DNA of 64,000 bases from Thermoguttaceae bacterium (GTDB lineage Bacteria; Planctomycetota; Planctomycetia; Pirellulales; Thermoguttaceae): NCBI GenBank assembly GCA_017937485.1, contig JAGBDN010000018.1, positions 1-64,000 on the forward strand. The letters are read 5' to 3'. Under the pieces are notes generated by a model, which was not told where the DNA came from, made no database searches, and saw nothing but the letters and a program-made list of their open reading frames with translations. This document shows positions 1-6,906 of this stretch, piece by piece (position 1 is the first letter of the stretch; each line of letters opens with the position of its first letter). The translations under genes were made by a program, and so were the position numbers.

Positions 1-75
1 ATCAACGACAAAGTTGCCGCGCGGTTTCGGCAAAAGCGGCTCGATTTTTTGGTATTGTTTTTTAGTGATCTTCAT
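1..75 (-). CDS. IS5-type transposase, N-terminal fragment (runs off the window)
   Basis: The first 25 codons of a transposase read leftwards from an ATG at 73-75 and are cut by the window edge. The N-terminus, beginning MKITKKQYQKIEPLLPKPRG, matches the start of the transposase at 991 with small differences (Q for K at residue 9, D for E at the last visible residue). It is part of the inverted IS copy. Whether this copy is intact cannot be judged here. Confidence 0.75.
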   Translation of the reverse strand, partial: MKITKKQYQKIEPLLPKPRGNFVVD

Positions 76-138
76 ACGCGCATTATACCATATTCGCAAC
101 GGTTGCGCAAGGGAATGCTAAATTATGACAACACGCCC
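1..138 (-). mobile_element. Partial IS5/IS427-type element, inverted copy
   Basis: Reading the minus strand from 138, this is a second copy of the left end of the element at 927-1771. It has the same terminal sequence GGGCGTGTTGT, the same transposase promoter and the same transposase start. In about 110 comparable bases I count six differences, so the copies have diverged. The terminus at 129-138 is followed by TA, the same dinucleotide that flanks the other copy. The rest of the element lies beyond the window edge. Confidence 0.85.
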
Positions 139-320
139 TAGTTTTTATTTTTGTACAGAGAACCAACCCCTATTTGGCGGTAATAAAATCAATCCAGCCG
201 AAATGTATATATATCATACATATCTATCAACTCGGAACGTACAATACAATGCGTATGATGTATGTATAAAATCATAAGCAAGGAAAACCTGCAGTTGATA
301 TGAGTTCGACAAATTGGAAT

Positions 321-920
321 TTATCTCTCAACAGCTATCAATACAGCTCTACATGGCGAACCGTCCGCACCTGATAAATTCAGCGGTGCAGCATTCAAAA
401 AATAAACACCTTCAGATACCTCTGACAAACGAATTCCTTCAAGCAAGATAACATTAGCCCTCAAAAGCACAAGATGCACTGCCATTGGCGCATTTTGTGG
501 CCCAATTGTCTGGGGTTCATTTCCCAGAAGTAAAATATCTGAAGATGCAAATATCTTCGCCGCCTCTAGTGATACTTCGACATCTCCTTTAATCAGAATT
601 CTCTTTGTCGCTTCTGGGTTCTGTTTTTTCGCTTTTTCAATTATATCTACAGCATCATCGCCAGTGACAATCCCATGATGTACCGCCACATAAGCCATTC
701 CCACAAATGCCTCTAAGCATATCTCATCCACAGTTTTTCCATCTTTAATAAAATGAAATGGTGCATCAATATGCGTGCCGTTGTGCGCACACATATTGAA
801 TGCCGTCAAATTATATACTTCACCTTTTTCCATTGATTTAAGCATCTTTTTTTCTGGTGTAGGGTCGTCGGGATACACCTGACAACTGAAAACTTCTTGG
901 GAAATATCGTAGATTTTCAT
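321..920 (-). CDS. Cyclase family protein (kynurenine formamidase-like)
   Basis: A 199-residue metal-dependent hydrolase of the cyclase/KynB family (PF04199), which includes arylformamidases that hydrolyse N-formylkynurenine and related amidohydrolases. The metal-binding signature NGTHIDAPFHF sits near residues 47-57, and length and start (MKIYDISQEV) fit a complete protein. Base composition is AT-rich, unlike the host genes, and the protein resembles Firmicutes members, so it was probably transferred. It lies between two inverted IS copies. Its ATG is only 6 bp from the terminus of the IS at 927, an in-frame TAA lies just upstream, and no Shine-Dalgarno sequence remains. Expression therefore depends on an external transcript and weak initiation. 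The exact substrate cannot be assigned. Confidence 0.85.
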   Translation of the reverse strand: MKIYDISQEVFSCQVYPDDPTPEKKMLKSMEKGEVYNLTAFNMCAHNGTHIDAPFHFIKDGKTVDEICLEAFVGMAYVAVHHGIVTGDDAVDIIEKAKKQNPEATKRILIKGDVEVSLEAAKIFASSDILLLGNEPQTIGPQNAPMAVHLVLLRANVILLEGIRLSEVSEGVYFLNAAPLNLSGADGSPCRAVLIAVER

Positions 921-955
921 TGCTTAGGGCGTGTTGTTATAAATTAGTATCCCCC

Positions 956-984
956 TTGCGCAACCGTTGCGAATATGGTATAAT
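956..984 (+). promoter_or_regulatory. Transposase promoter
   Basis: TTGCGC (956-961) and TATAAT (979-984) are separated by 17 bp, just ahead of the transposase ATG at 991. The same promoter is present in the inverted copy at the left edge. The -10 box lies only 7 bp before the ATG, so the transcript would be leaderless or nearly so. Confidence 0.6.
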
Positions 985-990
985 GCGCTT

Positions 991-1758
991 ATGAAGATCA
1001 CTAAAAAACAATACAAAAAAATCGAGCCGCTTTTGCCAAAACCGCGCGGAAACTTTGTTGTTGAACACTTAAAGGTTCTGAACGCAATACTTTACGTTGC
1101 CAAAAACGGTTGCAAATGGCGCGCTCTGCCTCGACGCTACGGGCATTGGAACACGGTCTATCGTCGCTTTCGACGTTGGGCTGAAAACGGCGTTTTGTGC
1201 AGGTGTTGAAAGTTCTTCAAAAGGAAGAACTTATCGGCGCCGATTTTTCGGTTTTATCCTTGGACTCGACGTTTGTAAAATCGAGTCCGAGCGCCGCCGG
1301 AGCTTTAAAAAAACGGGCCGCAAGCGATCGGTCGGACGAAGGGCGCCAAACAACTCGCGACGAAGGTTCGCGCGATCGTCGCGGGACCAACGACTCCGGT
1401 CGCGCTAAAACTCACGCCTGGGAACGTCAGTGACGCGCCCGTCGGGCGAGAAATGCTCAGAAACCTTAATGTTAAACGACTTAAATCGAAGTTTATTTTA
1501 ATGGATCGCGCTTACGAAGGCGACGAAACGCGTCAAACGGCTCGCGAAGTCGGCTTGAAACCGGTTGTTCCGCCGAAGCGTAACCGACGCGAACCTTGGA
1601 CTTACAACAAAAAACTTTACAAACGTCGAAACGAAGTCGAGCGTTTCTTTCGTCGTATCAAGGACTTCCGACGAATCGCGACACGTTACGACAAGCTCGG
1701 CACAATGTTTTTGGCGTTTTTAAACTTTGTAACAATCGTTATTTTACTTAACCGTTAA
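991..1758 (+). pseudogene. IS5-family DDE transposase, frame-disrupted
   Basis: The transposase can be followed in pieces. The N-terminal part (MKITKKQYKKIEPLLPKPRG onward) reads from 991 to about 1193. The LDSTFVK segment with the first catalytic Asp is in a second frame to about 1305. The C-terminal part is back in the first frame, with KNGPQAIGRTKGAK, the second Asp in MDRAYEGDE, and the Glu in RRNEVERFFRRIKDFRR. The first break falls in a short T run near 1190-1194 and looks like a 1-bp loss. The second falls in a run of seven A at 1305-1311. IS427-group elements can use a programmed frameshift in an A tract, so the second change might be functional; the first looks like a mutation. Confidence 0.75.
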
Positions 1759-1891
1759 TGGCAACACGCCCTACGCTCTGACGGGCATACAGAGCTACAC
1801 GCTTGACTACACCAGCTTTGAGATATTCTTCTTGCTCTTGCTTGTGTTTCTTTGCAATGTACTCCAGACTGTCTGTTCTTTCCTTTTTCAT
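1748..1891 (-). pseudogene. Serine recombinase, 5' fragment truncated by the IS
   Basis: From an ATG at 1889-1891, 40 native codons read leftwards before the IS terminus at 1771; the frame then runs a few codons into the IS to a TAA at 1748. The visible protein starts MKKERTDSLEYIAKKHKQ and ends with RVALYARQSV. That last motif resembles the start of the resolvase catalytic domain of large serine recombinases, where the Ser of RQS would be the nucleophile. A good ribosome binding site (GAGGTGGAG) precedes the ATG. The rest of the gene is missing. The assignment rests on a short motif, so the family is probable, not certain. Confidence 0.55.
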
Positions 1892-1913
1892 ATTCTCCAC
1901 CTCGCATAATAGT

Positions 1914-1942
1914 AGTATAGCACATATATGCTATATTTACAA
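1914..1942 (-). promoter_or_regulatory. Promoter of the truncated recombinase
   Basis: On the minus strand TTGTAA (1942-1937) and TATACT (1919-1914) are 17 bp apart, upstream of a strong ribosome binding site. This promoter points leftwards, antisense through the IS and then sense into the cyclase gene, so it could provide a transcript for the cyclase. Confidence 0.5.
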
Positions 1943-2104
1943 TTATACACGATGTTTTCCCCTTAATATATATTAATAATAAACGCTCCGCTCCCCCAAG
2001 AGACGCGTCCAATTCGCCGCCGAAACGCCGCGTCGCGCCAAAAGTTTTGACCGCCGACCGTTTTAACCGCTAAAATCAGCAGATTTTAACGTCCGTTCGT
2101 CAAT

Positions 2105-2428
2105 TCAACGTCGGATTTGCGCGTCCAACCAAGCGGCGTAACTCGGCGCGACGAACGCCAACGGAACGCCGACGATTTGCGGAACGTCGTAAGAATGTCG
2201 CTCGGAAATCGCCGCCGCCACCGCGTCGAAAAGAGCGGCCCGCGTTTTCGCCAACAAGAGAAACTCTTCCGAATTTTCCGTTTTTCCGGCCCAAACGTAC
2301 CGACTCTCGATCGGCCCGCAAAGCTGCGCGCAAGCCGCCCAAGCTTCGCCGACCAAAAACCGCGACGCGTCCTCCGCCTCGGCGCGAGTCGGATACGTTA
2401 CTTGAAGCTGAATAAATTCCGTCGTCAT
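2105..2428 (-). CDS. cutA: CutA1-type divalent cation tolerance protein
   Basis: A 107-residue protein starting MTTEFIQLQVTYPTRAEAED, with the CutA1 pattern: an N-terminal beta strand, a helix ending in RFLVGEAWAACAQL, the segment SRYVWAGKTENSEEFLLLAKT, and a C-terminal SYDVPQIVGVPLA. CutA1 forms very stable trimers and is linked to copper and divalent-cation tolerance, though its molecular role is unsettled. I chose this ATG because the family starts here; a longer upstream reading in the frame is not conserved. The upstream minus-strand membrane protein gene ends 62 bp away, so the two may be co-transcribed. Confidence 0.88.
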   Translation of the reverse strand: MTTEFIQLQVTYPTRAEAEDASRFLVGEAWAACAQLCGPIESRYVWAGKTENSEEFLLLAKTRAALFDAVAAAISERHSYDVPQIVGVPLAFVAPSYAAWLDAQIRR

Positions 2429-2490
2429 TTTCGTTGCTTTCGTTAAAACCGCTAAAATCGCTCGTTTTTTTCCGCCGAACGAAACGCCCG

Positions 2491-4794
2491 TCAAACGCCG
2501 CCGTTGAACCAAGCGCTTAACTCCGTCCAACATTGCCAACCGACGCAAACCGCCGTCGCGACCGCCGCCGGAAACGCGAACGACGCCGCGACGACCGCCG
2601 ACCCGCTCAACGGAATCGAACGGAAGTAAAAGTCGGGTCGAGCGCCAAACAACCAACCGAAACGCCCGTGCAACTTGCGGAAGACGACGCGCGTCGTCCA
2701 GAAGCCGAACGCTTGAATCTCGGCGCGATAAACCGTCCCGCCGCGCAACCGCTCCGCGACCGAAACGAACTCGTGCAACGCGTCCGGTCGAGCGGCGGCG
2801 ACGGCGCGCTCCAACTTCGCCCGCGTCGCGTCGTCGAGTTCCGACGCCTCGGCCGGGCGCTCCGAAAATTTGCGGTTTTCAATCGCTTCTTTGACGAAGA
2901 AAACCTTCTCCGCCGCTTCGTCCATATACTCCGGCGCGGGCGTTTTCGGCTCGGTCGCGGTCGCGCTGAAGACGCTCCAAGTCGTTATAATCGACTGTTT
3001 AAAGAGGACGCGTCCCGTCCCGCCGCAACGCGAACAAACGCCGCTTCCGTCGGTCGTCCCGGACGTTTTCCCCTTCCCGCCGCAACGAGCGCAATCTTGA
3101 ACGACGTCCCATTCGTCGCCGAGTTCGAGCCGGTCTTCCCGCGTCTCGTATCCGTCCGGAAGCGCCAACGGGAAAAGATTTTCGTTCCAATAAGGCACGT
3201 TCGGCGACGCGCACTCGCGGTCGGTTCCGCCGACGAAGCGACGTTCGAGCTTCCGGGCGACGGTCGACGCTCGAAACTTAACGCCGGCAAAGGGTTCGCG
3301 CTCGGCGACGACGCTCTCCAAATAGCGCGTCATATTGCGCAACGCGGCGAAGTCGGCGAACTCGACGGCGTCCCAACCTTGTTCGATTCGACTTTCCAAC
3401 GCGCTCTTTTCAATCGGCGGCGTCGCCTTGCCGAAAACGGGTCGCGCCCCTTTCAACGCGGCCCCGAAAACGCGTTCCAAACCGCGCGAAACCGGGAGCG
3501 ACTCCGGCGCGACGTTCGTTTGTTTAAAGCGGTAAGCTCGATACAAGTCGAACGTCCAACGGGCGAAAAACGCAAGGTTTAACGTCGCGATCAACGCCGC
3601 CCGGCTCCGGAAATCTTCCTCGACCGAAAATCCGCCGACGACGAGCGCCGCCGACAAAAGGGCGCCGCAAACGAGAACCGTCTTGAAACGCAAAATCAAA
3701 TAGGACGCGTTGCTCGCCAACAACAGCGCGAGCGCCGACGCTCCGGAAACCAAAAAGAGCGTCGCCCAAGCCGGCGGAACGGTCGGAACCTTCGCGAACA
3801 GCTCCTCGACCCAACGAATCGCGAATTCGTCCCAAGAATGCGCCCGGCCGTACTCCGTCGCCGCGAAGATCGCCGCCGCCGCGACAAGAGCTTGCGCGAC
3901 AACCAAAAAAACGCGAACTTTCAACCCGCTCGAACGCCCGCGCCCCAACGCCTCCGGAAAGGACTCGCGCCCTAAACGCGCCAAACGTCGACGCGAAACG
4001 CGTTTGCGCAACTTCGCTCGAATCAACGGAACGTCGAAATCGTCGATTCGCGCCGGCAAGTCGACGAACCAACCGATCGGCTTGCGAACCAGCCAATAAA
4101 AAAACGCCGTCGCGACGACCGCGAAAAGCGCGAACGCCCCGGACGCGAACGTCCCGCCGTTTTGGCAAAAACCGGCGACGAAGCGCAAGGTCAACAACGC
4201 CCAACCGCCGACGAACGCCCAACAGAAGACGCGGAAAACGCGCAACGGAACCCGAATTTCCGGAATCTCGTAAAATCGCGTTTTCAGCAAATACGCCGGA
4301 GACGCGCCCCGCAAAATCCGCGACGCCAAATTCAACAACGCCGAAACGACCGCGACGATAACGCAGTATAAATACGCCTCCAACAAAGCGGTCGGTCTCA
4401 ACGCGCCGGAGAAAAATTCCGGTTGAAGTCGCGCCAACTCCGACGCGAGCGGGGCCCGCTCCGATTGAATTTTATCGCGAACCCAATTCGCGTTCGCGAC
4501 GACGCGCCGCTTCACTCGCTCCGCCTTTTCGTTTTTCTCCCGAATTTTCGCGGCGGCAGAAGCGGCAAATCGACGGATATTGGCGTTTTTACGGACTTCG
4601 CCGCCCTCCGCGCGCGCCGTCGGAGCCTCAAGCGCCGAAATATCGACCGTCTGAAACCGCGACTCCCGCTCGCCCAAGAAAGCGTTCGCGCCCCAAATCG
4701 CCGCAAAAACGACGACCGCCGCCCCAATCACCCAACGAATCGCCGCGCGTCTTCTCGCGACGGCGCGTTTTTTCGCTTCAACGTCCGTTTTCAT
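2491..4794 (-). CDS. Multi-pass membrane protein with DnaJ-like zinc finger
   Basis: A 767-residue protein I cannot assign to a known family. A membrane segment lies near residues 22-40 (VIGAAVVVFAAIW), followed by a charged stretch, then six or seven hydrophobic segments between about residues 135 and 410. A soluble part follows with two CxxCGGxG-type motifs, CARCGGKGKT and CSRCGGTGRV, about 20 residues apart near residue 590. These resemble one half of the DnaJ cysteine-rich zinc-binding domain. A last hydrophobic segment (AVVAASFAFPAAVATAV) is close to the C-terminus. No J-domain is visible. It could be a membrane-anchored chaperone-like or zinc-binding protein. The first ATG was kept because the N-terminus MKTDVEAKKRA is a plausible cytoplasmic head. 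Confidence 0.75.
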   Translation of the reverse strand: MKTDVEAKKRAVARRRAAIRWVIGAAVVVFAAIWGANAFLGERESRFQTVDISALEAPTARAEGGEVRKNANIRRFAASAAAKIREKNEKAERVKRRVVANANWVRDKIQSERAPLASELARLQPEFFSGALRPTALLEAYLYCVIVAVVSALLNLASRILRGASPAYLLKTRFYEIPEIRVPLRVFRVFCWAFVGGWALLTLRFVAGFCQNGGTFASGAFALFAVVATAFFYWLVRKPIGWFVDLPARIDDFDVPLIRAKLRKRVSRRRLARLGRESFPEALGRGRSSGLKVRVFLVVAQALVAAAAIFAATEYGRAHSWDEFAIRWVEELFAKVPTVPPAWATLFLVSGASALALLLASNASYLILRFKTVLVCGALLSAALVVGGFSVEEDFRSRAALIATLNLAFFARWTFDLYRAYRFKQTNVAPESLPVSRGLERVFGAALKGARPVFGKATPPIEKSALESRIEQGWDAVEFADFAALRNMTRYLESVVAEREPFAGVKFRASTVARKLERRFVGGTDRECASPNVPYWNENLFPLALPDGYETREDRLELGDEWDVVQDCARCGGKGKTSGTTDGSGVCSRCGGTGRVLFKQSIITTWSVFSATATEPKTPAPEYMDEAAEKVFFVKEAIENRKFSERPAEASELDDATRAKLERAVAAARPDALHEFVSVAERLRGGTVYRAEIQAFGFWTTRVVFRKLHGRFGWLFGARPDFYFRSIPLSGSAVVAASFAFPAAVATAVCVGWQCWTELSAWFNGGV

Positions 4795-5095
4795 CGTCGT
4801 TTGCGCCTTCCATTATCCTTCGTCGTTTCGCCGTTCTCTCAAAAACGCGCCGTATTCGCGCCGACGCCGCCCATTATAAAACTTTTTTCGCGAAATTTCA
4901 AGAAAAAACGCCAAAAAAATCGCCGCTCGCCTTCTCGACGCTTTTCAACGTCCCGACGGAAAATCGGCGCCAATTTCAAAAAATCAAAAAGAAAGGCGGC
5001 GTCCGACGCAACACCGTCGAACGCCGCCGAGAAGCCGAACGTTTCTTATCGCAACCGCTTTATTTTAAGCGACTTGCAACCGTTCCTTCAACACA
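4795..5095. other. Intergenic region upstream of the 767-residue membrane protein
   Basis: No gene seen. It holds the asnS terminator near 4986-5028 and presumably the promoter of the minus-strand membrane protein gene, but no convincing -35/-10 pair stands out. Confidence 0.5.
4986..5028 (-). terminator. Intrinsic terminator after asnS
   Basis: On the minus strand a 14-bp stem (GGCGGCGTTCGACG pairing with CGTCGGACGCCGCC, one G-T pair) with a 6-nt loop is followed by TTTCTTTTT. It lies about 70 bp downstream of the asnS stop. Confidence 0.8.
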
Positions 5096-6466
5096 TCAAT
5101 AAACCTTGTTGACGACGCGCGGGTAAAGAATAACGTCGCGAATATTTTCGATCCCGGTAACGTACATCACCAAGCGTTCGAGCCCGAGCCCAAACCCGCC
5201 GTGCGGCGTCGAGCCGAAGCGGCGCAGGTCGATGTAATTTTCGTATTCGGCGGTCGACATTCCGCGATCTTGCATCGCTTGGAGGAGCTTGCCCAAGTCG
5301 GCTTCGCGTTCGCTCCCGCCGATGATTTCGCCGACGCCCGGCGCGAGCAAGTCGGTCGCCGCGACCGTTTTGCCGTCCGGATTCTGTTTCATATAGAACG
5401 ACTTGATTTCTTTCGGGTAATCGGTAACGAAAACCGGTTTTCCGAACGCGACTTCGGCGAGATATTTCTCGTGTTCGGTCGCCAAATCGCCGCCCCACTC
5501 GACCGGGAACTCGAATTTAACGTCGGCTTTCTTCAAGATTTCGATCGCCTCGGTGTACGTAACGACGCCGAAGTCCTCCGAAACCAAGCGGTTGAGTTTG
5601 TCGATCAAACCGTTTTCGAAGTTTTTGTCGAAGAACGCCAACTCGTTCGGGCAGCGTTCCAAAACCGCCTTCACGACGTATTTAATCGACGATTCGACGA
5701 CTTCGATAACGTCCGGGAGTTCCGCGAACGCGATTTCCGGCTCGACGTGCCAAAATTCGGCGACGTGTCGCGGCGTGTTGCTGCATTCGGCGCGGAAGCT
5801 CGGGCCAAACGTGTAAATCTTCCCGAACGCCATCGCGGCGACTTCGCCTTCGAGCTGACCGGAAACGCTCAAACCGGCTTTTTGCCCGAAGAAGTCGTCG
5901 GCGTAATACTCTTCTTCGCTCTTCGCTTCGGCGTTCCAAGGTCGGGTCGTAACGCGGAACATTTCGCCGGCGCCTTCGCAGTCGCTGGCGGTAACGATCG
6001 GCGTGTGAACGTAAACGTAACGGCGGCCTTGGAAGAACTCGTGAATCGCCGCCGACAAGACGGAGCGGACGCGGAAAACGGCGTTGAACGTGTTCGCGCG
6101 CAGACGCAAGTGCGGAATCGTCCGCAAATATTCGAGCGTATGTCGTTTCTTTTGAAGCGGATATTCGGACGGGCATTCGCCGATCAGCTCGATCGACTCG
6201 GCGTTCATCTCGACCGAGCCGTTGCGCGACGGAACGATTTGCCCGACGACGCGGAGCGCGGAGCCGAGTTTCAGGAACGGCGCCGGATTCGCGATTTTCT
6301 CTTTGTCGATAACGATTTGCAGGTGTTTGAGCGTCGTTCCGTCGTTGAGTTCGACGAACGCCATCGTTTTCGAATCCCGCGAAGTGCGCGCCCAACCGCA
6401 AACGGTCGCGGTCGCGTTCACAAACGACGCGTCGTTCATCACGTCGAAAATATCGGTGTGTTTCAT
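5096..6466 (-). CDS. asnS: Asparaginyl-tRNA synthetase
   Basis: A 456-residue class II synthetase that charges tRNA-Asn. The N-terminal OB-fold anticodon-binding domain (about 1-110) includes VCGWARTSRDSKTMAFVELNDG. The catalytic domain shows motif 2 as FRAECSNTPRHVAEFWHVEPE and motif 3 near the end as GGFGLGLERLVMYVTG followed by NIRDVILYPR. The EFWHVEPE pattern and overall length separate it from AspRS and LysRS. The start has a purine-rich ribosome binding site (GGAAAGAG). It is transcribed divergently from the gene at 6907 and has its own promoter and terminator, so it appears to be a single-gene unit. Confidence 0.97.
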   Translation of the reverse strand: MKHTDIFDVMNDASFVNATATVCGWARTSRDSKTMAFVELNDGTTLKHLQIVIDKEKIANPAPFLKLGSALRVVGQIVPSRNGSVEMNAESIELIGECPSEYPLQKKRHTLEYLRTIPHLRLRANTFNAVFRVRSVLSAAIHEFFQGRRYVYVHTPIVTASDCEGAGEMFRVTTRPWNAEAKSEEEYYADDFFGQKAGLSVSGQLEGEVAAMAFGKIYTFGPSFRAECSNTPRHVAEFWHVEPEIAFAELPDVIEVVESSIKYVVKAVLERCPNELAFFDKNFENGLIDKLNRLVSEDFGVVTYTEAIEILKKADVKFEFPVEWGGDLATEHEKYLAEVAFGKPVFVTDYPKEIKSFYMKQNPDGKTVAATDLLAPGVGEIIGGSEREADLGKLLQAMQDRGMSTAEYENYIDLRRFGSTPHGGFGLGLERLVMYVTGIENIRDVILYPRVVNKVY

Positions 6467-6660
6467 CTCTTTCCTCGCCCGCCCGACTCGCCGCGAACCG
6501 CCGCCGTCGAGCGCAAAACCTCGGTAAATCGCGACTCTTTGAAAACAAGAATAATCGCGACGTTTTTAAATTAATCAAAGCCGACGTTTCGGCTCGCCCC
6601 GACGCTTCCGCTTCCGACCGGAAACGCGCTAAAAAGCGCCGCGCAAATTTTAACGCTATC

Positions 6661-6688
6661 ATTTTACCCCGGCGCGTTTTTTTGTCAA
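6661..6688 (-). promoter_or_regulatory. asnS promoter
   Basis: On the minus strand a consensus TTGACA (6688-6683) is separated by 16 bp from TAAAAT (6666-6661). It would give a leader of about 190 nt before the asnS ATG. Confidence 0.65.
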
Positions 6689-6771
6689 TCCGGGCCCCCT
6701 TTTCTTCCGCCGATTCTTGGAGCGCGCGCCGATTTTTCCGCCGTCGACGCGAAAAAGAACGGAAAAAAGCG

Positions 6772-6800
6772 TTGAAAACGGCGCTCGAATCGGTTATAAT
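6772..6800 (+). promoter_or_regulatory. Promoter of the DUF3592-like gene
   Basis: TTGAAA (6772-6777) and TATAAT (6795-6800) are 17 bp apart, about 105 bp before the ATG at 6907. Confidence 0.65.
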
Positions 6801-6906
6801 GCGCAAAACGCGGAATTCGTCGCCGCCAACTTTTCCCGCAAAACGTCGCCGCCCAAAGCGCCGCCGCTTTGCCCCTATTAATAACGTCAAAACGAAAGGA
6901 ACCGCA

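Larger units (their letters stand above)
927..1771 (+). mobile_element. IS5-family (IS427-like) insertion sequence
   Basis: An 845-bp element with terminal inverted repeats GGGCGTGTTG (927-936) and CAACACGCCC (1762-1771). TA flanks both sides (925-926 and 1772-1773), as expected for IS427-group elements. It carries one transposase region with its own promoter. On the right it interrupts a serine recombinase gene and on the left it abuts the start of the cyclase gene. These flanks do not rejoin into one reading frame when the element is removed, so deletion or rearrangement probably followed insertion. Confidence 0.85.
1..1985. other. AT-rich foreign island at the left edge
   Basis: Everything up to about 1985 outside the IS bodies is clearly richer in A+T than the rest of the window, and the switch to host-like GC-rich sequence near 1980 is abrupt. 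The island holds two IS copies in inverted orientation, a cyclase gene, and a truncated serine recombinase with its own promoter. The stretch 139-320 is AT-rich with short TA-rich runs and I see no gene in it. The composition and Firmicutes-like proteins suggest transfer from a low-GC bacterium. The left boundary lies outside the window. Confidence 0.7.
6467..6906. other. Divergent promoter region asnS / DUF3592-like gene
   Basis: No gene seen. It contains back-to-back promoters for asnS (6661-6688, minus) and the gene at 6907 (6772-6800, plus). The asnS leader would be nearly 190 nt; I see no leader peptide or recognisable riboswitch in it. Confidence 0.5.

Noticed and set aside
1755..2012. 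85-residue minus-strand frame over the recombinase promoter region
   Set aside because: It covers the promoter and reads the recombinase stub in the wrong frame; the real coding frame starts at 1891.
2429..2656. Longer cutA start adding 76 residues
   Set aside because: The added part is Arg-rich, overlaps the preceding gene and is not found in the CutA family.
5201..6574. Long plus-strand open frame opposite asnS
   Set aside because: It is the complement of a certain gene; in this GC-rich genome antisense frames are often open, and the composition (Arg/Val/Phe-rich) is shadow-like.
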